The notes beneath the pieces were generated by a model, which made no database searches, was not told the DNA's origin, and saw nothing but the letters and a program-made list of their open reading frames with translations. A DNA stretch of 64,000 nt from Fluviicola sp. (GTDB lineage: Bacteria > Bacteroidota > Bacteroidia > Flavobacteriales_D > Crocinitomicaceae): assembly GCA_029866325.1 (NCBI GenBank), contig JARWZO010000027.1, positions 248,001 through 312,000 of the forward strand, written 5' to 3'. Every line of letters begins with the position of its first letter. Within the stretch, counting starts at the first letter, position 1. Below are positions 1 to 7,989 of the stretch, in pieces. Position numbers and translations under genes: made by a program.

Positions 1-918
1 CGATCACCGATAGTTGGATTGGATAATTGCTGGGATTTTTGGAAAGATGATGCCGGAGTAGGAGTGATCAGTGTGCGCGGAACTACAGGTTCAACCGTTA
101 GCTGGGCGTCTAACTTTTACTCGATGTTGGTACCGGCCACCGGTTGGATGAAAATTGCAGAAAAAGATACGTTTCGTTATGCTTTAGCCGAAAATCCAAA
201 AGCTGCGGTTCATTTGGGTTGGCTGTATTCAACAGGCGCATTGATGAAAGACATGCTTCCGAAAATAGAAGCATTTATTGCCGGTGGAGGTCGCGATTTA
301 TTGATTACGGGTCACAGTCAAGGCGGAGCGATTGCCTATTTGGTAACGGCTCATTTGTGGAGTTTAAAAAAACAAGGCTTGCTTCCGGATGATTTACGCA
401 TCAAAACCTATTGCAGCGCCGCCCCAAAACCCGGAAACTTGCAGTTTGCTTATGCCTATGAATCGATGACGTATCCCGGATGGGCGTTTAATACCGTCAA
501 TGCTGCCGATTGGGTGCCTGAAACCCCATTTTCGATTCAAACAGTGAACGATTTCAACGCAACAAATCCCTTTTCGGAAGCCAAACAATTGATGAAGGGA
601 ATTCCGATTCCGGTGCGCTGGTTTTTGAAACATGCCTACAACAAAATGGATAAACCTACGCGCAGATCGCAGCGACGTTTTGAAAAATACCTGGGTCGAA
701 AACTGGGCAAAATCATTCTAAAATCGGCTCCTGGCTTTGAACCGCCGGAATACTTGCACGAGAATGCCTTCGCTCGTTGTGGAATCTTTGTACCTTTGAT
801 TCCGGATGCATCGTACTACGACGAGTTTCCCGAATACAACGCCGAAAACAAATTTGTTCACCATTTTATTTTGCCTTACCTAAGCTTAATGGAACGGATG
901 CATGGTGAAACGAAGTAA
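1..918 (+). CDS. Lipase family protein (class 3-like), 5' end outside window
   Basis: Probable alpha/beta-hydrolase lipase that would hydrolyse ester bonds of lipids. The reading frame is open from base 1, so the true start lies upstream; the first in-window start candidate is a TTG at 19. The nucleophile elbow GHSQGG sits at about bases 307-324. A plausible catalytic Asp is in NAADWVPE (about 499-522) and a catalytic His in FVHHF near the C-terminus (about 853-867), which is the Ser-Asp-His order of class 3 lipases. No signal peptide can be judged because the N-terminus is missing. The next gene follows 44 bp later on the same strand. Substrate is unknown; a phospholipase or cutinase-like role is equally possible. 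Confidence 0.75.
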   Translation, partial: RSPIVGLDNCWDFWKDDAGVGVISVRGTTGSTVSWASNFYSMLVPATGWMKIAEKDTFRYALAENPKAAVHLGWLYSTGALMKDMLPKIEAFIAGGGRDLLITGHSQGGAIAYLVTAHLWSLKKQGLLPDDLRIKTYCSAAPKPGNLQFAYAYESMTYPGWAFNTVNAADWVPETPFSIQTVNDFNATNPFSEAKQLMKGIPIPVRWFLKHAYNKMDKPTRRSQRRFEKYLGRKLGKIILKSAPGFEPPEYLHENAFARCGIFVPLIPDASYYDEFPEYNAENKFVHHFILPYLSLMERMHGETK

Positions 919-962
919 GATTTCAACGAACGAAATCGGCAATGAAACGTTAGTAAAGAACT

Positions 963-1364
963 ATGAAAGAAGAATCCCGTCCGAAAGACCTGCAACGCGC
1001 CGATTTATTAGAACCCGTTTTTTTTGAAGATCGCCCCGATGTGAGTGAAGACGAGCGTTACCAAAATACCGTATTGCGTCCAATTCTGAAGTTTCAGCAT
1101 GCGAGTTTGTGTTTGGTAACAGTAGAAGCTATGCGGTCGCTCAATCCCGGATTTATTGATTTACCGGAACGCAAACAGAAACAGTTTATCACTACGGCAC
1201 TTACTTCCAACCTTGCGTTACGTAATCAATTGCTAGGGCTGGTGCTTGGAATGCTCGACGAAATTCAACTGATTATTTTTCTTTCCAACAAAAAGGAATA
1301 TTCCAAACGGGTTCAGGCAATGGTATTACAGCGCGTGATAGAAGGATACAAGAAGTTTTTGTGA
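963..1364 (+). CDS. Hypothetical protein, 133 aa
   Basis: I do not recognise the family. The product is a small, largely helical soluble protein with an acidic N-terminal third and no signal peptide or membrane segment. A central stretch rich in Leu (LALRNQLLGLVLGMLDEIQ) could form an amphipathic helix for dimerisation. The ATG start fits the end of the upstream lipase gene (44 bp apart), so the two may be co-transcribed. It converges on clpB, which lies on the other strand after a repeat-containing gap. Confidence 0.6.
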   Translation: MKEESRPKDLQRADLLEPVFFEDRPDVSEDERYQNTVLRPILKFQHASLCLVTVEAMRSLNPGFIDLPERKQKQFITTALTSNLALRNQLLGLVLGMLDEIQLIIFLSNKKEYSKRVQAMVLQRVIEGYKKFL

Positions 1365-1514
1365 CTAGGTAGAAAACAAAATATCTCCCAAAGATGCCCA
1401 GATTTGGCTCGGCTAATGCTTACGCTGAAGCTTGTGCCATCGCTAAAGCTACTGGCGGCATGCGATCAGCAAAGGCGCAACGCCCTCGCATATAGTTCGT
1501 CACGAATAATATTC

Positions 1515-1682
1515 ATAATAAAGCGTGTCCGTTAGGCACGTCAGCCTCAGGCTGATGCATCTGTGGGAAACAAAAAAAAGCATTCGCGTAAGTGGATGCG
1601 TAGCTGTAAAACCAAAATGGCGCAAATTCCCTCCTCTGAGAAAATCTGCGCCACGTGTCAGCCTCAGGATGATCTGTGGCTT
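1515..1682. repeat. Intergenic hairpins and degenerate dispersed repeat
   Basis: The 339-bp gap between the convergent gene at 963-1364 and clpB holds no convincing gene. It contains short hairpins: TCAGCC-TCA-GGCTGA near 1540-1556 and GGCGCA...TGCGCC near 1619-1653. A phrase like GTCAGCCTCAGGATGATCTGTGG occurs twice here (near 1539 and 1657), and a diverged version (TCCGTTAGGC...GCCTTAGGATGATCTATG) appears near 49801-49855. This suggests a degraded dispersed repeat or terminator-like structures for the convergent genes. Confidence 0.4.
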
Positions 1683-1703
1683 AAAATAAATCTGCGGAAT
1701 CTC

Positions 1704-4325
1704 TTACCAAACGATCTCTTCTTCCACCGAAATCGGTTTTCTGAACACAATCTTTCCGTCGAAGATATCCATCACAACCGTTTTTTCGGTGTCGATTGTT
1801 CCGGCTAGTAAGGCTTTCGATAACTCATTGAGCACTTGTTTTTGAATTACACGTTTCACCGGACGAGCTCCGAAATGGGGATCAAAACCGGCTTCCACAA
1901 TGTGTAACTTCGCTTCTTCGGTCATGTGCATGCGAATTCCGCGCTCTTGCAACATGCTCGACAACTGATCCAATTGCAACTGTACAATTGCTTTGATGTA
2001 GCGTTTGTTGAGCGGCGTAAACACAATCGTTTCATCGATACGGTTCAAAAACTCAGGTCTGATGGTTGCTTTCAACAATTCCATTACCTTGAATTTGGCT
2101 TTTTCCATTGCTTCGTCCATGCCATCTTCTTTCACACCTTCAAATGTTTCCTGAATGAGGTGAGAACCCAAGTTGGAGGTCATGATGATGATGGTGTTTT
2201 TAAAGTTCACCGTGCGACCTTTATTATCCGTCAAACGACCGTCGTCTAATACTTGTAACAAAACATTGAAAACGTCAGGATGTGCTTTTTCAATTTCATC
2301 CAACAAAATGATCGAGTAAGGTCTTCTGCGCACAGCTTCTGTCAGTTGACCGCCTTCTTCATAACCAATGTATCCCGGAGGCGCTCCAACCAAACGGCTT
2401 ACGCTGTGTTTTTCTTGGTATTCCGACATGTCGATTCGTGTCATCGCATGCTCATCGTTGAACAAATATTCGGCGAGTGCTTTGGCCAATTCGGTTTTAC
2501 CAACGCCTGTAGGTCCAAGGAAAATAAACGATCCTATCGGTTTACGCATGTCTTGTAATCCGGCTCTGCTGCGACGAACAGCGTCAGAAAGTGCACTGAT
2601 CGCTTCTTCCTGACCAACCACGCGTTTGCCCAGTTCGTCTTCCAGTTTCAGTAATTTCGATTTCTCACTTTCGATCATTTTAGAAACCGGAATGCCTGTC
2701 CATTTAGAAACCACATCTGCAATTTCTTCAGCATCCACCTCTTCTTTGATCATTTTACTGTTGACTTGCATGGAAGTCAGTTTGGCTTTCAATTCCTCCA
2801 GTTTCGCCTCGGCTTCTTTGATACGGCCGTAACGAATTTCGGCTACTTTACCATAGTCACCCAAGCGTTCGGCCTGATCAGCTTCCAGCTTGAATTGTTC
2901 AATGGCTTCTTTGGTTTTTTGCAAGTCATCAATCACATCTTTTTCGGCCTGCCAGCGTGCTTTGAAAGCATCTCGTTGTCCTTCAAGGGTGGAAAGTTCT
3001 TTTCCTAAATGCTCGAGTTTTACTTTATCATTCTCACGTTTGATGGCTTCGCGCTCAATTTCCAGCTGCATGATTTTGCGCTCCAACTCGTCCAACTCTT
3101 CGGGTTTCGAATTGATTTCCATGCGTAGTTTCGATGCTGCTTCATCAATAAGGTCAATGGCTTTATCCGGCAAATGACGCTCGGTAATATAGCGTTGCGA
3201 TAATTCAACCGCTGCAATAATAGCTGCATCCTTGATCAATACCTTGTGGTGATTTTCGTATTTTTCCTTGATTCCACGTAAAATGGAAATCGCGTCTTCC
3301 GTATCCGGTTCATCCACCATAACGGGTTGAAAGCGACGTACCAATGCTTTATCTTTCTCGAAGTATTTTTGGTACTCGTTTAAGGTAGTTGCGCCAACCG
3401 CTCTCAGTTCACCGCGTGCAAGCGCAGGTTTCAGAATATTTGCTGCATCCATTGCGCCTTCGCCACCACCGCCGGCTCCAACCAAGGTATGAATCTCGTC
3501 GATAAAGAGAATAATTTCGCCATCGGCACCCGTCACTTCTTTTACCACCGCTTTAAGTCGCTCTTCAAATTCACCTTTGTATTTGGCACCGGCAATCAAT
3601 GCGCCCATGTCAAGTGAATAAACAATTTTCGATTTCAAATTTTCAGGAACGTCGCCATCGATAATTCGGTGTGCAATTCCTTCGGCAATGGCTGTTTTAC
3701 CAACGCCGGGTTCACCAATCAAAATCGGATTATTTTTGGTTCTGCGCGTTAATATTTGCAATACGCGACGAATTTCATCATCACGACCAATCACAGGATC
3801 CAACTTACCTGCTTTTGCCAATTCGTTCAGGTTTTTGGCGTATTTCTCTAGTGATTTATACGTTCCTTCTTGGTTGTTTGAAGTTACTTTTTCGCCGTTT
3901 CTCAAGTTCATAATGGTTGTAATTACTTGTTTTTTGGTGATTTTGGTATCGCGGAGCAATTGTCCGGTTTGATCGTTGCTTTCCAACAACGCCACAAACA
4001 ACATTTCAACCGAAACGTATTCATCGCCTTGCTGTTTTGCCAATACGATTGATTGCTGCAAGGTTTGCTGTGCTTTGGGTGAAAGGTAAACTTCACCTCC
4101 CGAAACTTTCGAAAACGTTGAAAGAATCCGATCAAGTGCTTGTTCCAGCAAATCACGATTGACGCCATTTTGGTTCAGAATAAAAGGAACAACATCCGAA
4201 TCTTTTAGAAAGATTCCTTTCAGCAAATGCGGATTTTCAACTGCTTGATTACCTGCCAGAAGTGCAATTTCCTGCGCTGCCTGAATGGCCTCCTGTGTTT
4301 TGATGGTAAATTGATTGTTATCCAT
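1704..4325 (-). CDS. clpB: ATP-dependent chaperone ClpB
   Basis: ClpB is the hexameric AAA+ disaggregase that threads aggregated proteins through its pore together with DnaK/DnaJ/GrpE in the cytoplasm. The order of domains is complete: an N-terminal Clp repeat domain (about residues 1-150), AAA-1 with Walker A GEPGVGKT and Walker [11 protein letters not shown], a long coiled-coil middle domain (about 400-530), and AAA-2 with Walker A GPTGVGKT and Walker [12 protein letters not shown], ending in the small D2 domain. The length of 873 aa is typical. I chose the ATG at 4325 ([10 protein letters not shown]) over an in-frame start 15 codons upstream because family members begin this way. Family members are usually heat-inducible; no CIRCE-like operator was recognised in the leader. 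Confidence 0.97.
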   Translation of the reverse strand: MDNNQFTIKTQEAIQAAQEIALLAGNQAVENPHLLKGIFLKDSDVVPFILNQNGVNRDLLEQALDRILSTFSKVSGGEVYLSPKAQQTLQQSIVLAKQQGDEYVSVEMLFVALLESNDQTGQLLRDTKITKKQVITTIMNLRNGEKVTSNNQEGTYKSLEKYAKNLNELAKAGKLDPVIGRDDEIRRVLQILTRRTKNNPILIGEPGVGKTAIAEGIAHRIIDGDVPENLKSKIVYSLDMGALIAGAKYKGEFEERLKAVVKEVTGADGEIILFIDEIHTLVGAGGGGEGAMDAANILKPALARGELRAVGATTLNEYQKYFEKDKALVRRFQPVMVDEPDTEDAISILRGIKEKYENHHKVLIKDAAIIAAVELSQRYITERHLPDKAIDLIDEAASKLRMEINSKPEELDELERKIMQLEIEREAIKRENDKVKLEHLGKELSTLEGQRDAFKARWQAEKDVIDDLQKTKEAIEQFKLEADQAERLGDYGKVAEIRYGRIKEAEAKLEELKAKLTSMQVNSKMIKEEVDAEEIADVVSKWTGIPVSKMIESEKSKLLKLEDELGKRVVGQEEAISALSDAVRRSRAGLQDMRKPIGSFIFLGPTGVGKTELAKALAEYLFNDEHAMTRIDMSEYQEKHSVSRLVGAPPGYIGYEEGGQLTEAVRRRPYSIILLDEIEKAHPDVFNVLLQVLDDGRLTDNKGRTVNFKNTIIIMTSNLGSHLIQETFEGVKEDGMDEAMEKAKFKVMELLKATIRPEFLNRIDETIVFTPLNKRYIKAIVQLQLDQLSSMLQERGIRMHMTEEAKLHIVEAGFDPHFGARPVKRVIQKQVLNELSKALLAGTIDTEKTVVMDIFDGKIVFRKPISVEEEIVW

Positions 4326-4408
4326 GGTGTGTGTTATTTTTGTTTGTAATTTGTTGCTTTTTGTTGTCAAATCCTAAACCAAAGTGTAACCCCTTGTATT
4401 TAAGCGAC

Positions 4409-4451
4409 AAAAAGTCAGTTTTACAGATTTCAACCTGAAAAAAAGTCAGTT
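4409..4451. repeat. 12-bp direct repeat, 31-bp spacing
   Basis: The 12-mer AAAAAGTCAGTT occurs at 4409-4420 and again at 4440-4451, exactly 31 bp apart (about three helical turns). It lies in the divergent spacer between clpB and the AraC-type regulator, a place where an operator pair would be expected. Function is inferred only. Confidence 0.45.
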
Positions 4452-4504
4452 AACATTTTTTAATCCCCCTTTTACGGGAAAGAATGACTATATTGTGAGA
4501 AGTG

Positions 4505-4575
4505 AGTCTGTCTGAAGACAGCATTATACCCTTTGCAAAGGAACTGCAGCGAGACAAAATGTTTGTAGCCGCTGA
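4505..4575. other. Cluster of three palindromes (possible structured leader)
   Basis: Three palindromic elements follow each other in 70 bp: CTGTCT-GA-AGACAG (4508-4521), CCTTTGCAAAGG (4530-4541) and a hairpin CAGCG/CGCTG enclosing ACAAA/TTTGT (4547-4574). They lie 65 bp upstream of the AraC-type regulator. They could be operator palindromes or a folded 5' leader. Not matched to a known RNA family. Confidence 0.4.
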
Positions 4576-4638
4576 TGGAGTGAAGATCAGAAGAAGTATC
4601 CGGATTAGCAAATCGTTTAATTTTTTTTAGAAAATAGT

Positions 4639-5199
4639 ATGAAATTGTATATTAAATACATGGTGAGTTTGCGCTGCAAAATTGCCGTGAAGGAGGTGCT
4701 AGTTGAGATGGGATTACATTTTGTGATTGTTGACTTGGGTATGGTTGAGATCATGGAAGACCTTACGGAAGAAGGTTTGTTGGAATTGAAAACTAAATTA
4801 GCCGAAGTAGGTTTGGAATTGCTGGATGACAAACGCAGTATTCTCATAGAACGAATCAAAGGCGTGATCATTGAATTGGTGCATTATTCAGAAGATTTGC
4901 CACACATCAATTACTCGGATTATATCAGCGAGAAGCTCAATTACGATTATACCTATTTGGCCAATGTTTTTTCGGAAGTAAAAGGCACTACAATTCAGCA
5001 ATACATCATCACCCACAAAATAGAACGGGTGAAGGAGCTTTTGCTGTATGATGAACTGAATCTAACACAGATAGCTCATTTGTTGCGTTATAGCAGCGTC
5101 GGACACTTATCCAATCAATTCAAAAAAGTTACGGGGCTATCACCCTCGTTTTACAAGCAACTCAGAGAAAGGCGATTTGTCAATCTGGAAGACATGTGA
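4639..5199 (+). CDS. AraC-family transcriptional regulator with HMA-like N-terminal domain
   Basis: A DNA-binding regulator. The C-terminal ~100 residues form an AraC-type double helix-turn-helix (SDYISEKLNYDYTYLANVFS, then LTQIAHLLRYSSVGHLSNQF with KKVTGLSPSFYKQ). The N-terminal ~65 residues look like a compact ferredoxin-fold, heavy-metal-associated-like domain (MKLYIKYMVSLRCKIAVKEV). From memory, relatives in Bacteroidota have a Cys at both positions of an MVCxRC motif; here the first is Ser (MVSLRC), which may abolish metal binding. The length of 186 aa fits this small subfamily. It is divergent from clpB. The target is unknown; the neighbouring CsbD-like gene 85 bp downstream is a candidate. 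Confidence 0.85.
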   Translation: MKLYIKYMVSLRCKIAVKEVLVEMGLHFVIVDLGMVEIMEDLTEEGLLELKTKLAEVGLELLDDKRSILIERIKGVIIELVHYSEDLPHINYSDYISEKLNYDYTYLANVFSEVKGTTIQQYIITHKIERVKELLLYDELNLTQIAHLLRYSSVGHLSNQFKKVTGLSPSFYKQLRERRFVNLEDM

Positions 5200-5284
5200 T
5201 TTATGTAAGGTTTTGTTGGTAGAGTGTAATGCATACAGGCGCTAAGAACAGCAACTTTGTACATACACATTAACACACACGATC

Positions 5285-5512
5285 ATGGACAATTTGAAGC
5301 AGAAACACGACGCAACGTTTAAGATTGTCACAGGTGACTGGGGCTTACAATCTGAGAAATTGCAGGAAAAATACCCGCAATTAACAGATGCCGATCTTAA
5401 ATACGAAAGTGGACAAGAGCACGCATTGATTGTTCGCGTTGAAACACGTTTGAATAAAAAGCGCGAAGAGATCATGAATATTCTACTGAAATCACAGACA
5501 CTAAATGCATAA
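5285..5512 (+). CDS. CsbD-like stress-response protein, 75 aa
   Basis: Small hydrophilic protein resembling the CsbD family of general stress proteins: the pattern TGDWGLQSEKLQEKYPQLTD followed by E-x-G-x-E matches the CsbD layout in which a KGK-W core is followed by LTDDDL and EGK. No enzymatic activity is known for the family. The start ATG has no strong Shine-Dalgarno sequence, as usual in this phylum. The stop codon forms the first bases of a remarkable hairpin series (5511-5654). The preceding AraC-type regulator may control it. A more distant relationship than true CsbD is possible. Confidence 0.65.
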   Translation: MDNLKQKHDATFKIVTGDWGLQSEKLQEKYPQLTDADLKYESGQEHALIVRVETRLNKKREEIMNILLKSQTLNA

Positions 5513-5624
5513 ACTGATTTTTTCGGGTACAACGAAGTGGCTAAAACCTGCAACGCCTGCTCGTTAAATCAGTTTAAACCTGAGTTCGACTTTAAATTTA
5601 GCTTCAGCTTCAGAACTCAGGTTT
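5511..5624 (+). ncRNA. Two contiguous hairpins in the 3' region of the CsbD-like gene
   Basis: Two perfect inverted repeats sit head to tail: AAACTGATTT (5511-5520) with AAATCAGTTT (5566-5575), extended by AACGA/TCGTT (5531-5535 with 5561-5565), and then AAACCTGAGTTC (5576-5587) with GAACTCAGGTTT (5613-5624). The second begins at the base after the first ends. With the terminator hairpin that follows at 5626, this forms a compact RNA fold of about 145 nt that begins at the stop codon. It may be a stable 3' UTR or a processed small RNA; the RNA class is unrecognised. Confidence 0.5.
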
Positions 5625-5625
5625 T

Positions 5626-5660
5626 AAGGGTAAGAAATGAACAACTTACCCTTGTTTTTA
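5626..5660 (+). terminator. Rho-independent terminator after the CsbD-like gene
   Basis: AAGGGTAAG (5626-5634) pairs perfectly with CTTACCCTT (5646-5654), followed by GTTTTT. It is the third helix of the contiguous series starting at 5511. Confidence 0.75.
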
Positions 5661-5796
5661 CCTCAATTTAAGTCAATGATTAAACTTCCGAATTGATTGA
5701 TAAAGAAATGGCAGTAGCAGTGGGTTACAGTCGATAGGTAAAGAATTCGTTTTATTAGTTAAGTCTATTAACCTTAACGTATAAAACAATTCTTGG

Positions 5797-5829
5797 AAAA
5801 GCATTCATCTATTGGTGAGTGCTTTTTTT
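5797..5829 (+). terminator. Orphan terminator-like hairpin
   Basis: AAAAGCATTCAT (5797-5808) pairs, with two G-U wobbles, with GTGAGTGCTTTT (5815-5826), and seven T follow at 5823-5829. No coding sequence lies between the upstream terminator at 5660 and this one, so it may end a short non-coding transcript. The rest of the 490-bp gap (5513-6002) shows no gene; a TTG-started frame at 5812-6006 looks accidental. Confidence 0.55.
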
Positions 5830-6002
5830 ATTTTACATACAACTATCTGTAAATGTGTGATTTATGTAATTTTACTTCTTTTAATTATAACGGTCTTTCT
5901 CTTGAGTAAACCGATCTTTGTTTCAGACATTGAAGCAATCGAATTCGTTCTTTTTTCCTTCAATCAGGTAGAAACAGATTCAATTATTAAAAAAGAAACA
6001 AG

Positions 6003-6446
6003 ATGAAAAACACAGTAAAAGTATTGACAATTAGCGCATTGTTTTCAATGGCTTTTTTGACGGCATGTAGCAGCTCTTCTGAAAAATTGGAAGACGCCAA
6101 AGAAGATGTAACCGAAGCAAATGAAAAGTTGGACGAAGCGGAAACAGCCTATTTGAACGATATCGAAGAATACAAAAGAGAAACAGCAGCTAAAATTGCG
6201 GCAAATGACCAGATGATTGCCGATTTTCAGGTGTTATCTGAGAAAGAAAAGAAAGCAAATTCTGCCGAGTATCAGAAAAAAGTAACGGAGTTAAAAACCG
6301 AAAACGAAACCATGAGAACCAAAATGGAAAATTACACGGCTCAAGGCAACGAACAATGGGTTGAATTCAAGAAAGAATTTAATAACGATATGGCTGAATT
6401 AGGGCGTGCATTGAATGATTTCAGTACAAACCGTAAGAGTAAATAA
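6003..6446 (+). CDS. Coiled-coil lipoprotein, 147 aa
   Basis: A secreted lipoprotein of unknown function. Residues 1-22 are a lipoprotein signal peptide ending in the lipobox LTAC, with Cys22 as the lipidation site, followed by a Ser-rich linker. Residues ~27-140 are almost entirely charged heptad-type helix (KLEDAKEDVTEANEKLDEAE..., KKVTELKTENETMRTKMENY), so a long coiled coil, somewhat like Lpp or other peptidoglycan/stress-associated helical lipoproteins. The ATG overlaps the end of a spurious upstream frame and is preceded by AAAGAAACAAG. A MITE-like element follows 16 bp after the stop. Confidence 0.75.
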   Translation: MKNTVKVLTISALFSMAFLTACSSSSEKLEDAKEDVTEANEKLDEAETAYLNDIEEYKRETAAKIAANDQMIADFQVLSEKEKKANSAEYQKKVTELKTENETMRTKMENYTAQGNEQWVEFKKEFNNDMAELGRALNDFSTNRKSK

Positions 6447-6462
6447 TACATCGCTAAACCGA

Positions 6463-6620
6463 GGTTGTCTAAAAAGTATCATCCATTAGTAAATTTTTGG
6501 GTGGATTAAAAAGTGATGAAATGCAAGGCGTCGAGGATGAGGTGTTGGGAGTTTACTTAAGTAAATGACCAACATCGATTTCCGAAAACAACGATGCAGG
6601 TTATTACCTTTTAGACACCT
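6463..6620. mobile_element. MITE-like inverted-repeat element (~158 bp)
   Basis: The outer ends are near-perfect inverted repeats: GGTTGTCTAAAAAGTA (6463-6478) against TACCTTTTAGACACC (6605-6619). The interior holds a 14-bp palindrome TTTACTTAAGTAAA (6552-6565) flanked by GGTGTTGG (6541-6548) that pairs with CCAACATC (6569-6576). No coding capacity. It occupies the whole spacer between the coiled-coil lipoprotein and the outer-membrane protein. The architecture (terminal inverted repeats, internal foldback, no gene) is that of a non-autonomous transposable element or a large REP/BIME-type unit. Confidence 0.55.
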
Positions 6621-6645
6621 TCATTAGCAAAACAAAAAACACACC

Positions 6646-7290
6646 ATGAAGACGATACAAAAAATAACGTTATTAGCCTTACTAGCCGGTCCAATTGTCG
6701 TAACAGCACAAAATGATGAAACAGATGCACGTGAAAACCTTGCGTTCGGTTTGAAATTAGGAACCAATTATTCCAACGTATATGATTCGGAAGGCGAAGA
6801 ATTCGATGCTGATGCCAAATTGGGATTTGTTGGTGGAGGCTTTGTAGCAATACCAATAGGAAGATTATTGGGAATACAACCCGAGATTCTCTATTCGCAA
6901 AAAGGATTTAATGCCAGTGGAAATATTCTCGGCGGGCATTACGAAATTGATCGTACAACCAATTACATTGATGTACCGGTATTTTTTATGCTAAAACCGG
7001 TTGAGTTTATTACCATCTTGGCAGGTCCCCAATTTTCATACCTTATTAGTCAGAAAGACGTATTCAGTAACGGTGTTACCACCATTGCACAGGAACAAGA
7101 ATTTGAAAACGACAATGTCCGCAAAAACACCTTTTGTTTTGTAGCTGGGGCAGACATCAACATAAGACACATAGTGATCGGAGCTCGCGGCGGATGGGAT
7201 TTATTCAACAACAATGGTGATGGAACATCCACCACACCTCGTTATAAAAACGTTTGGGTTCAAGCAACAGTCGCTTACCGCTTTTATTGA
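6646..7290 (+). CDS. Outer-membrane beta-barrel protein (PorT/OMP_b-brl-like), 214 aa
   Basis: A small outer-membrane barrel. Residues 1-21 form a Sec signal peptide ending VVTAQ. The mature part alternates hydrophobic and polar residues in strands typical of the 8-strand porin-like family (FGLKLGTNYSNVY, LGFVGGGFVAIPIG, GIQPEILYSQKGF, YIDVPVFFMLKP, FITILAGPQFSYLIS) and ends in an aromatic residue (VAYRFY), the usual signal for barrel insertion. Function unknown; relatives in Bacteroidota are annotated porin family or outer membrane beta-barrel protein. A strong terminator follows. Confidence 0.85.
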   Translation: MKTIQKITLLALLAGPIVVTAQNDETDARENLAFGLKLGTNYSNVYDSEGEEFDADAKLGFVGGGFVAIPIGRLLGIQPEILYSQKGFNASGNILGGHYEIDRTTNYIDVPVFFMLKPVEFITILAGPQFSYLISQKDVFSNGVTTIAQEQEFENDNVRKNTFCFVAGADINIRHIVIGARGGWDLFNNNGDGTSTTPRYKNVWVQATVAYRFY

Positions 7291-7326
7291 TAGAGTTTAG
7301 GCAGTAAAAGACCGTTCCCCGAACAG

Positions 7327-7368
7327 AACAATGAGACGATCGCCTATTGGTTGTCTCATTGTTTTTTT
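7327..7368 (+). terminator. Rho-independent terminator after the barrel protein
   Basis: AACAATGAGAC (7327-7337) pairs perfectly with GTCTCATTGTT (7353-7363); a run of seven T spans 7362-7368. Confidence 0.85.
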
Positions 7369-7533
7369 GTTTGCAAAAGTTCAGAACAAATTTAACGGGT
7401 TACCAAGATAGATCGCATTTGAAGTAAAACATAAATAACGAGTTCGATGTAAGAATGCCGTTTTGAAATGCAGATTTGTGTTAATGGATAGTAGCAGGAT
7501 AACTGTTGTTTTCAAAATGGATTTTAAGACAAG

Positions 7534-7606
7534 TTAGCTATATTACTTACTGCGAAGGAAGATAGGTATATTACTTACTAAGAAGGGAGTTAGGTATATT
7601 ACTTAC
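7534..7606. repeat. Three tandem copies of a 28-bp unit with conserved 16-bp core
   Basis: The core TAGGTATATTACTTAC recurs at 7563-7578 and 7591-7606, with a one-base variant (TAGCTATATTACTTAC) at 7535-7550, each start exactly 28 bp after the last; spacers are purine-rich (GAAGGAAGA, AAGAAGGGAG). It lies in a 442-bp gene-free stretch, 127 bp before the next start codon. The rest of the gap (7370-7530, 7610-7730) shows nothing clear. An iteron-like protein-binding array or a remnant repeat are both possible. Confidence 0.6.
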
Positions 7607-7732
7607 GCTAAGGTGTAAATTGGGTTTCAAGTACAAAGGCTCCTATATGCAACGAAATCGTTAGAGTTGCGACTTATCTTGGTAAACCAACAAATTTAAC
7701 AGGCTCTCAATAACTACAAATTCAAAACGATC

Positions 7733-7915
7733 ATGGAAAACAAGTACAAAGAAGGTGAAATTGTGTATGCAATGATGAAACCCACCGAGCGATTGATGAT
7801 TCGCAGGTACATTCCCAGAATCTACTATTGCACTTCTGTCGACAATCCAGAGAAACCCGAAACGGTTTATTTCGAGCGAGAATTGATGCGAAGCCCGGAG
7901 TCGGAAACCGAATAA
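7733..7915 (+). CDS. Small hypothetical protein, 60 aa
   Basis: A short soluble protein starting MENKYKEGEIVYAMMKP. The pattern EGEIVYA...RRYIPRIYYCT...KPETVYFERE suggests a small SH3-like beta-barrel of the sort seen in short conserved Bacteroidota proteins, but I cannot name the family. ATG start, preceded by a purine-poor leader. Possible regulation by the 28-bp repeat array upstream. Confidence 0.6.
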   Translation: MENKYKEGEIVYAMMKPTERLMIRRYIPRIYYCTSVDNPEKPETVYFERELMRSPESETE

Positions 7916-7977
7916 ACAATGCTGTTTTTTGATCAACCCTATTTTTATTAAGCAAACGGACACATTCTTAAAATCCG

Positions 7978-7985
7978 TATCTTTG
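7978..7985 (+). promoter_or_regulatory. Bacteroidota -7 promoter box TATCTTTG
   Basis: Match to TAnnTTTG. Only 4 nt separate it from the ATG at 7990, so the transcript would start at or next to the start codon (leaderless). Confidence 0.55.
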
Positions 7986-7989
7986 CGCT

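Noticed and set aside
5812-6006. TTG-started 64-aa open frame upstream of the coiled-coil lipoprotein
   Set aside because: It begins inside a terminator hairpin, lacks any recognisable pattern and overlaps the start of a real gene.
7534-7606. CRISPR array (28-bp repeats)
   Set aside because: Only three copies with a 16-bp conserved core and short similar spacers; no cas genes.
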